The notes under the pieces were generated by a model that worked only from the letters and a program-made list of their open reading frames with translations, ran no database searches and had not been told where the DNA came from. A program made the translations under genes and the position numbers. DNA of 46,990 nucleotides from an uncultured Desulfovibrio sp. (GTDB lineage: Bacteria; Desulfobacterota; Desulfovibrionia; Desulfovibrionales; Desulfovibrionaceae), in the NCBI RefSeq assembly GCF_944324525.1, contig NZ_CALUWS010000024.1:1-46990 (forward strand), in the 5' to 3' direction. This document shows, piece after piece, positions 41,837-46,990 of the stretch; the stretch's first letter is position 1; every line of letters starts with the position of its first letter.

Positions 41837-43231
41837 TTGCCGTGGAGCCTGCCCCTGCGGATCGTCTCCTTCTTCCGTCTCGCCGGCATCCGCCGGGGTG
41901 GGCGTTTCCAGCGCTCCTTCGGAAGCGGCGGGCACGAGCTGCGGCAGCGCCAGTCCCGTAAAGATGCAGTCCTCGCGAGTGGCGGCACGCGCACGCGCAT
42001 AGAAGGCGTCGACCGGCAGGTTGGGCTCGCCGTTCTTGCCCACACGCACGGTGAAGGCCGCCAGGCTTTCTTCGTCCTCAAAGGGCGTGCTGCTGTGCAG
42101 GGTCTCCAGTGCATGCGCAAAAAACTTGATGCGTACGACCTGGCCGCCGTCCTGCTGCCAGAGCTCAAAGGTCAGCGCGGCCGCGGGAGGGATAAGATCC
42201 ACGGGATAGCCGGAAGCCTGCCAGTGGATGTCCAGCAGGGCGGCCACATTGGCTATGTTCACATCCGATCCCACAAAGACCACGATGGGCGACCGGTTGG
42301 CCCGGCTGTCCGTCAGCTTTCCCCGAAGGGCGGCGACAAGCTCATTGAGCAGCGTGCTGCCCTGCGCGCCCGCCACGGAGGGCGTCCGCTGCACGGCATT
42401 GAAAACGGCGCTGTGCAGGCTCAGGATCTGCCGCATGGTGGCGGTATCGGCCTGCCCCCAGGCGGCGGGCTCGCTGGGCCACTGACTGAACTCCCGCAAA
42501 AAGACGTCCGTCAGGCTGGAGGCGATGCCGAGCCCGCCCAGGATGAAGGCGCTGGTCCCCTGCCGGGCAATGGCGACGGAAGAGGGGATGGCGGACAGAC
42601 GGCAGCCGGGCGGCAGGGCATAGCGCAGGCAGAGCTCCGCATCCGCCGGACCGATGATGCTGTCCAGCAGGGAGAGCTGCTGCGCGTATGCGGCATTGAG
42701 GCCGGGCAGACCGTCCTGCATATTGTTCAGCACGTCCTTGGCCGTGGCGGCAAAGTGGAAGGTGCACATGCCGTTCTGGACGGGGTGGAAAAGCGGGTCG
42801 GGCGACAGACTGCCGACGGCGTAGCCGTTATTGCCCTGGGGCAGGATGCCTTCCAGCAGGGCCGAGGCGGTGGCGCGCGCTGGCTGACGGTTGTCGGCAC
42901 GCACATAGACGGCGGCCGGCGAGGCATTGGCGGGCAGCACGCCCAGCGCCAGATAGCGGTTGCGCAGCTCGCTCCAAAGCTCGCTCACCAGAGCCGCCCC
43001 ACGACGGGTCAGCTCACCCCGGCTCGCGGGCCATTGGGGCCAGGTGCGTTCCGTCCAGGAGTCCAGCATCGCTTCACTTTGCAAAGGGGCGCTCACCCCG
43101 GCTCGCGTTAGAGCCACCACCTTGAGCAGGCGGGGCGTGGATGGCGAATCGGCGGCCGCTGCCGCTGACGTCAGGCAGAGCAGGCAGCAGATGACAGGCA
43201 ACAGGATGCAGACAGGGCAACGTTTGCGCAT
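41834..43231 (-). CDS. AppA/Agp-like histidine acid phosphatase homologue lacking catalytic residues
   Basis: A 465-residue exported protein (signal MRKRCPVCILLPVICCLLCL, then TSAAAAA). It follows the branch-2 histidine phosphatase fold (phytase AppA, glucose-1-phosphatase Agp) along its length: WPQWPASRGELTRRGAALV, SPDPLFHPVQNGMC and NIANVAALLDIHW. The catalytic residues are replaced. RHGxR reads RAGVS (43-47), so the phosphorylated His is Ala. The pocket ERT/QRT reads QPA (about 115). The proton-donor HDTN reads SDVN (about 321). It is therefore predicted not to be a phosphatase; a binding role is inferred. AAGGAG supports the start. The stop codon belongs to family B copy B4. The gene is divergent from argF. 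Confidence 0.85.
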   Translation of the reverse strand: MRKRCPVCILLPVICCLLCLTSAAAAADSPSTPRLLKVVALTRAGVSAPLQSEAMLDSWTERTWPQWPASRGELTRRGAALVSELWSELRNRYLALGVLPANASPAAVYVRADNRQPARATASALLEGILPQGNNGYAVGSLSPDPLFHPVQNGMCTFHFAATAKDVLNNMQDGLPGLNAAYAQQLSLLDSIIGPADAELCLRYALPPGCRLSAIPSSVAIARQGTSAFILGGLGIASSLTDVFLREFSQWPSEPAAWGQADTATMRQILSLHSAVFNAVQRTPSVAGAQGSTLLNELVAALRGKLTDSRANRSPIVVFVGSDVNIANVAALLDIHWQASGYPVDLIPPAAALTFELWQQDGGQVVRIKFFAHALETLHSSTPFEDEESLAAFTVRVGKNGEPNLPVDAFYARARAATREDCIFTGLALPQLVPAASEGALETPTPADAGETEEGDDPQGQAPRQ

Positions 43232-43607
43232 GGGGCTCTCCTTGCCGGAAAGTATAGCGGCAAAGGGAATGGTGGGCAATGGGAAGCAGGGCCGGATACC
43301 CTTCGGGAGCCCTCGGTACGGCGCAGCGCCTCCGCATGGACAAGGGGGGCTTCCCGTGCTAGGTTCGTCGCTCACTGATCGCATTTGCGGCAAAACGGCC
43401 TCTCGCGCTGGCTTTGGCGGCAAAACGTCTGCGTGGCTCCTGCCCAGTCCCCGGTCTTGGTTTTCGCGCATGCCGTGCCGTACGGGAGCTCTCCCTTGTC
43501 GGAAAGCCGCTGCCGCAAGTGCCGCCCGGGCGCATGCCGCGTCACGGGTTTCGGTCATGCACAGGAAGAATATGGACTAGAGCGGCCCCGCAGGGGGTGG
43601 AGATCGC
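43232..43607. other. 376-base divergent gap upstream of argF
   Basis: No gene is supported. It should hold the promoters of both the pseudophosphatase gene and argF, but no clear -35/-10 pair was found. One direct repeat is visible (43384-43427). Confidence 0.5.
43384..43427. promoter_or_regulatory. Direct repeat, possible operator upstream of argF
   Basis: GCGGCAAAACG occurs at 43387-43397 and again at 43417-43427, exactly 30 bases apart (about three helical turns), each preceded by TTTG or TTTGG. It does not resemble the ArgR box. A binding site is only a suggestion. Confidence 0.3.
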
Positions 43608-44630
43608 ATGAGCAGACTGACCAATCGTCATTTTTTGAAGGAAACGGACTTTACTCCCGAGGATTTCCTCTACCTGCTGGATCTGGCGGCGGCCCTGAAG
43701 AAGGCCAAGAAGGAACGCCGCGAACCGCGTTTCCTGGAAGGGAAGAACATCGTCCTTCTGTTTGAAAAGGATTCCACCCGCACCCGCTGCTCCTTTGAGG
43801 TGGGCGCGCACGATCAGGGCGCTTGCACCACCTACCTCGGGCCCTCCGGTTCCCAGATGGGCAAGAAGGAATCCATGGCCGACACCGCCCGCGTGCTCTC
43901 CGGCTTTTATGACGGCATAGAGTACCGCGGCTTCGGGCAGGATATCGTGGAACGGCTGGCCTCCTATGCCTCCGTCCCGGTCTGGAACGGCCTGACCAAC
44001 GAATGGCACCCCACCCAGATGCTTGCCGACATGCTGACCATGCGCGAATGCTGCACCAAGCCCCTGCGTGAGCAGACGCTGGCCTATCTGGGGGATGCCC
44101 GCTACAATATGGGCAATTCGCTCATGGTCTGCTGCGCCATGCTGGGGCTGGATTTTCGTTCCGTGGCCCCGCGCCCCCTCTGGACGTCGGATGAGGTCTA
44201 CCAGACGGCCTGCGCCATCGCCGAAAAGACCGGCGCGCGCATCACCCGTACCGAAAGCGTGGAAGAGGGCGTGCACGGCTGCGACTTCCTCTATTCCGAC
44301 GTCTGGGTGTCCATGGGCGAGCCCGATGAAGTCTGGCAGGAGCGCATCAACCTGCTGACGCCTTACAGCATCGATGCCGAGGTCATGCGCAAGACCGGCA
44401 ACCCGCAGTGCGGTTTCCTGCACTGCCTGCCCAGCTTCCATAACCGGGAAACCACCATCGGCGAAAAGATCTACCAGCGTTTCGGCCTCGAGTACATGGA
44501 AGTCAGCGACGAAGTGTTCGAAGGGCCCAACAGCTACGTCTTTCAGGAAGCGGAAAACCGCATGCACACCATCAAGGCCGTCATGGTCGCCACGCTGGCC
44601 GACGTGCCGGACGCCTTCATTTACGGCTGA
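43608..44630 (+). CDS. argF: Ornithine carbamoyltransferase
   Basis: A 340-residue enzyme that makes citrulline from ornithine and carbamoyl phosphate. The carbamoyl-phosphate loop is [12 protein letters not shown] (56-60 STRTR). HPTQ is at 134-137. The ornithine loop DVWVSMGE and the FLHCLPSFH motif (Cys about 273) are intact. The sequence is close to the E. coli ArgF/ArgI type throughout ([20 protein letters not shown]). The anabolic role is assumed, since no arcA or arcC lies near. GGAG stands before the ATG. A terminator follows at 44659, before the beta-lactamase gene. Confidence 0.94.
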   Translation: MSRLTNRHFLKETDFTPEDFLYLLDLAAALKKAKKERREPRFLEGKNIVLLFEKDSTRTRCSFEVGAHDQGACTTYLGPSGSQMGKKESMADTARVLSGFYDGIEYRGFGQDIVERLASYASVPVWNGLTNEWHPTQMLADMLTMRECCTKPLREQTLAYLGDARYNMGNSLMVCCAMLGLDFRSVAPRPLWTSDEVYQTACAIAEKTGARITRTESVEEGVHGCDFLYSDVWVSMGEPDEVWQERINLLTPYSIDAEVMRKTGNPQCGFLHCLPSFHNRETTIGEKIYQRFGLEYMEVSDEVFEGPNSYVFQEAENRMHTIKAVMVATLADVPDAFIYG

Positions 44631-44658
44631 TCCGGCGGTCTGTTGCCATGTTCTTGCA

Positions 44659-44697
44659 GGGGAGTTGCCGCCGGACAGGCGGCGGCTCCCCATTTTT
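44659..44697 (+). terminator. Terminator of argF
   Basis: GGGGAGTTGCCGCC (44659-44672) pairs with GGCGGCGGCTCCCC at 44678-44691 (two G-T pairs), followed by ATTTTTCTT. It lies 28 bases after the argF stop. Confidence 0.85.
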
Positions 44698-44734
44698 CTT
44701 CAAATCTCTCTCTGCATAAGGAAAGGAGTTCGCC

Positions 44735-45625
44735 ATGCTGTTGCCGGTATCCCGCCTGCCGCTTTGCCTCTGCTGCTGTCTGCTGCTTCTTTGCGTCGCC
44801 CTGCCGGTCAGGGCATACGCTCAGGACGACGCCGCGGCGACCGCGGAACTGCGCGCGCTGGAACAAGAGCATCAGGCCCGCATCGGTCTTGTGGCCGTGG
44901 ATGTGGACAGCGGGCGGAGGCTGGCATGGCGCGGTGATGAGCGCTTCACTTTCTGCAGCACCTTCAAGGTGCTGCTGGCCGCCTGCATACTGGACCGCTC
45001 CGTCAGCGAGCCGAACCTGCTGACGGAGCGCCTGCACTGGTCCCCCCAGAAAGAAGTGGACTGGTCGCCCATCACCGGCGGGCACGGCAGCGACGGCATG
45101 ACCATCGCCGAGCTCTGTGCCGCCTCCCTCGGCTTCAGCGACAATACCGCCACCAATCTTCTGCTGGATCGCCTCGGCGGGCCGCGCAGCGTGACGGATT
45201 ACGTCAGAAAGTTGGGCGACGTCACCTTTCGTCTGGACAGGATGGAGCCGGAGCTCAACCTGTCGGCTCCCGGCGATGAACGGGATACGACCACGGCGCT
45301 TGCCTATGCCCGGACGCTCCAGTCTCTGCTGACGGGGCAGGCCCTGCCCCCCGCACAACGCCGGCAGCTGCTGGCCTGGATGGCCGCCTGCACGACCGGC
45401 ACGGGGCGCATACGCGCCGGTCTCCCGGCAGACTGGCGGCTGGCCCACAAGACCGGCTCCAGCGGCGGCCTCGCCCATGACGTGGGCCTCGCGGAATCCC
45501 CCGACGGCCGGCGGATTCTCCTGGTCATCCTTACCCGTTCGCCGGATAACGCGGACATGGCCCGCAAGGAAGCCCTCATCGCCTCTGCCGCCCGCTGCGC
45601 CCTGCGTGCGCTGGGAGTGCTATAG
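44735..45625 (+). CDS. bla: Class A beta-lactamase
   Basis: A 296-residue exported serine beta-lactamase. The signal sequence is Cys- and Leu-rich (LCLCCCLLLLCVALPVRAYA). All class A motifs are intact: STFK (75-78; Ambler 70-73), SDN (135-137; Ambler 130-132), the omega loop RMEPELN with Glu171 (Ambler 166) and Asp at Ambler 176 and 179, and KTG (239-241; Ambler 234-236). Cys precedes the active Ser (Ambler 69), as in KPC/SME-like enzymes, but Ambler 238 reads Ser, so their disulfide cannot form. DES-1 of Desulfovibrio is a known class A enzyme and the likely nearest kin (from memory, not tested). AAAGGAG lies before the start. The argF terminator upstream suggests its own promoter, which was not found. 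Confidence 0.93.
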   Translation: MLLPVSRLPLCLCCCLLLLCVALPVRAYAQDDAAATAELRALEQEHQARIGLVAVDVDSGRRLAWRGDERFTFCSTFKVLLAACILDRSVSEPNLLTERLHWSPQKEVDWSPITGGHGSDGMTIAELCAASLGFSDNTATNLLLDRLGGPRSVTDYVRKLGDVTFRLDRMEPELNLSAPGDERDTTTALAYARTLQSLLTGQALPPAQRRQLLAWMAACTTGTGRIRAGLPADWRLAHKTGSSGGLAHDVGLAESPDGRRILLVILTRSPDNADMARKEALIASAARCALRALGVL

Positions 45626-45631
45626 GGCAAG

Positions 45632-45730
45632 GGAGGATTTTTGCGAGGGGGAGAAGGGGACCTTTTTGCGAAAAAAGGTCCCCTTCTCCCCCTCGCGCTC
45701 CCCCTCATCCCTCCAAAAACGTTTTTTCTG
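45632..45730 (-). repeat. Family A hairpin element, copy A8
   Basis: The hairpin at 45643-45696 has arms GCGAGGGGGAGAAGGGGACC and GGTCCCCTTCTCCCCCTCGC, a perfect 20-bp stem around TTTTTGCGAAAAAA. A second pyrimidine tract (CTCCCCCTCATCCCTCC) and AAAAACGTTTTTTC follow. It lies 17 bases after the beta-lactamase stop and may also end that transcript. Confidence 0.78.
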
Positions 45731-45915
45731 ATCTCTGTATGGCGTCGTGATGCGGCAAGGCGTCCCTGTCCTCTCACGTCCCCCGGCAGCATGTCAGGCG
45801 GGACCATCCGGCAGGTCGTATCCGGATCCCGCCTCGTATCATTTTTCGTGTGCCTCGGCTGGCGTGCGTTCGGGAAGCTGACCTTGAGGCCAGACTGTCC
45901 GACAGCAACAGCGGC

Positions 45916-45990
45916 AAAAGTTTTGGAGGGGAGAAGGGGGTACGGGGGAAGAGGGGAGACTTTTTCAAAAGTCGCCCCTCTTCCCCCGTC
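45916..45990 (+). repeat. Family A hairpin element, copy A9
   Basis: AAAAGTTTTGGAGGGGAGAA leads into a hairpin (45942-45989) with arms ACGGGGGAAGAGGGG and CCCCTCTTCCCCCGT and inner GACTTTTTCAAAAGTC. Orientation is opposite to A8. Confidence 0.75.
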
Positions 45991-46027
45991 TCAACCGTTT
46001 TGAGCGGCATACGGAAGGGAGAGCTGT

Positions 46028-46579
46028 TCAGGCTCCTGCAGGAGTGGGGGAAAGAAAAAAGTCGTCGAGGATGCGCGAGGCGGCGGCGTCACAGTGGGGG
46101 AGGCTGTGACGGATGCTGTCGGCGTCCGGGGCAAGCTCGAAGTCGGCGAAGTCGAAACCTGGCGCAACGGTACAGCCCACGAGGGCATAGGGGCTTCCCG
46201 GACAGGGCATGGCGCCGAACCAGCAGCCGCCGGGCACGACATGCACAAGCGCTTCTCCGGCGGTGATGTTCTGCCCCAGCAGACAGTCCTCTCCGCTGCC
46301 GTCAGGATGGATGATTGCCAAACGCAAGGGGCCGCCCAGCAGGAAGTGCCAGATCTCATCAGAATGCAGGCGATGCAGCCGTGAGTGCTGGCCGGCGCGC
46401 AGCAAAAAGAGGATGGATGTGCTCCACGGCCTTTCTCCGGCATAGCAGGCGGGCAGGGCTTGTGCGGCGATGCGGCCGCCGCTGCACCAGATGCGCCGGT
46501 AGAAGCCGCCTTCGGGATGCGGCTGCAGGCCATAACGGGTCACGAGCTGATCGCTGGAGATGTCCGGCAGTTGGCGCAT
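46028..46579 (-). CDS. Cupin domain protein, DUF985 family
   Basis: A 183-residue cytoplasmic cupin of the DUF985 family. Visible family features are the N-terminal LQPHPEGGFYRRIW, the strand SILFLLRAGQHSRLHRLHSDEIWHF with likely metal-binding His and Glu, the GGPLRLAIIHPDG strand, and HVVPGGCWFGAMP. No enzymatic role is firmly known. The start at 46579 has AGGAGG 5 bases upstream; an ATG six codons earlier has none. It is transcribed towards the beta-lactamase gene. Confidence 0.9.
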   Translation of the reverse strand: MRQLPDISSDQLVTRYGLQPHPEGGFYRRIWCSGGRIAAQALPACYAGERPWSTSILFLLRAGQHSRLHRLHSDEIWHFLLGGPLRLAIIHPDGSGEDCLLGQNITAGEALVHVVPGGCWFGAMPCPGSPYALVGCTVAPGFDFADFELAPDADSIRHSLPHCDAAASRILDDFFLSPTPAGA

Positions 46580-46604
46580 GTATGCCTCCTCTGGCACTAT
46601 CCGT

Positions 46605-46632
46605 TAGAGTTTTTTCCGTTTGAAACGCTCCA
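46605..46632 (+). repeat. Short family B remnant
   Basis: TAGAGTTTTTTCCGTTTGAAACGCTCCA is a fused pair of family B ends (only up to 20 of its bases are needed to see it: TAGAG...CCGTTTGAAACGCTCC). It lies in the leader of the DUF985 gene. Confidence 0.55.
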
Positions 46633-46708
46633 AGCTATCTGACATGCGCCCGGGCGTCCAGCGCGGAGGTGAGACAGTCCGTCGTCTACATCGGCAAGAG
46701 CCGTGACA

Positions 46709-46858
46709 GAGCAATTCCACATGGAAAATGTGGATTGCTCTGGTAGCCGCGAGAGCGGCTACTCGCAACCGAACACACGGAAAAACCACGCTTTTTCCGT
46801 AGTGTGAGGGCAGCGTCAGCAGGGAAATTGGACACAATTTCCATGCGAATCCGCCCTG
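46709..46858 (+). repeat. Family C element, copy C1 (150 bp)
   Basis: Begins with a hairpin (AGAGCAATTCCACAT with ATGTGGATTGCTCT). Next is a perfect 8-bp stem-loop GTAGCCGC-GAGA-GCGGCTAC (46743-46762). Then come CACGGAAAAACC with a TTTTTCCGT partner and GGGAAATTGGACACAATTTCC. It is directly followed by a second copy. Confidence 0.85.
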
Positions 46859-46990
46859 GAACAATTCCACATGGAAAATGTGGATTGCTCTGGTAGTCGC
46901 GCGAGCGGCTACCCGCAACCGAACACACGGAAAAACCACGCTTTTTCCGTAGTGTGAGGGCAGCGTCAGCAGGGAAATTGGACACAATTT
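46859..46990 (+). repeat. Family C element, copy C2, cut by the window end
   Basis: Repeats copy C1 at a period of exactly 150 bases; 46921-46990 is identical to 46771-46840. The loop of the second stem differs (GTAGTCGC-GCGA-GCGGCTAC). More units may follow outside the window. Confidence 0.85.

Larger units (their letters stand above)
45626..46027. other. 402-base gap with two opposed family A hairpins
   Basis: Contains family A copies A8 and A9 in opposite orientation, separated by about 185 bases with nothing recognisable. It lies between the ends of converging genes, so the hairpins can act on both transcripts. Confidence 0.7.
46580..46990. other. Right edge: solo family B end and tandem family C repeats
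   Basis: A short family B remnant lies at 46605-46632. About 75 bases of unassigned sequence follow, then family C units up to the window end. No gene is supported. Confidence 0.7.

Noticed and set aside
43577-43583. TAGAGCG just upstream of argF as a solo family B end.
   Set aside because: Only seven bases match and the rest is unrelated; chance is sufficient.
44735-45625. Beta-lactamase gene as a recently acquired mobile resistance gene.
   Set aside because: No transposase, integrase or att site is near, and base composition is like the neighbours. The nearby family A hairpins occur at many ordinary genes as well.
46709-46990. Tandem repeats as a CRISPR array.
   Set aside because: Units are 150 bp and nearly identical throughout with no unique spacers; no cas gene is in the window.

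Overview
The window looks like a chromosomal segment of a GC-rich Desulfovibrionaceae bacterium (Desulfovibrio-like). This is inferred from the gene content: a YedF-type selenium protein, MnmH, a chromosomal class A beta-lactamase, a compact TatA, a tandem-SBP c-di-GMP sensor and many short operons with strong Shine-Dalgarno sites. No rRNA, tRNA, CRISPR array, transposase or phage gene was seen.

Layout. 1-165 is the tail of an unknown gene. 166-803 is a gene-free block of duplicated, hairpin-forming DNA. 804-9077 (mostly minus strand) carries yedF, a large SBP/GGDEF/EAL sensor, an ACT-domain protein, tatA, a short D,D-carboxypeptidase coupled to an AI-2E-family permease, and a CgeB-like glycosyltransferase. 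9172-13229 (plus) carries rlmE, yebC, ruvC, an MmcQ/YjbR protein, mntP and an OsmC protein. 13716-19643 (minus) carries a YhaN/YhaO (SbcCD-like) pair and a TPR protein. 19805-21383 (plus) carries a glycosyltransferase overlapping a thioesterase. 21651-29427 (minus) carries an FkbM methyltransferase, a K+ channel and a four-gene set for a diacetamido-glucuronic acid sugar nucleotide. 29622-31199 is a polyphosphate:AMP phosphotransferase. 31508-39275 (minus) carries a membrane-tethered solute-binding protein beside an APC permease, an EamA transporter, a DUF362 ferredoxin-like protein, a D-threonine-aldolase-like enzyme and mnmH. 39537-41437 is upp-uraA. 41834-43231 is an AppA/Agp-like protein that has lost its catalytic residues. 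43608-45625 is argF followed by a class A beta-lactamase. 46028-46579 is a DUF985 cupin.

The most unusual feature is the intergenic DNA. Three families of non-coding elements recur. Family A (about 80-230 bp) has ends like CAGGGCCTGTTAAC and a long purine/pyrimidine hairpin whose arms differ between copies but stay complementary. Family B (about 145 bp) is MITE-like, with TAGAGCG...GCTCTA ends, and supplies the stop codon of three genes. Family C is a 150-bp unit, tandem at the right edge. They join as composites (B/A, C/B, B next to truncated A) and flank single genes such as fkbM and the K+ channel. No autonomous partner lies in the window.

No defence island or other clearly new multi-gene system was found. 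The best candidates for new biology are the element families, the pseudophosphatase, and the tethered SBP/APC pair.
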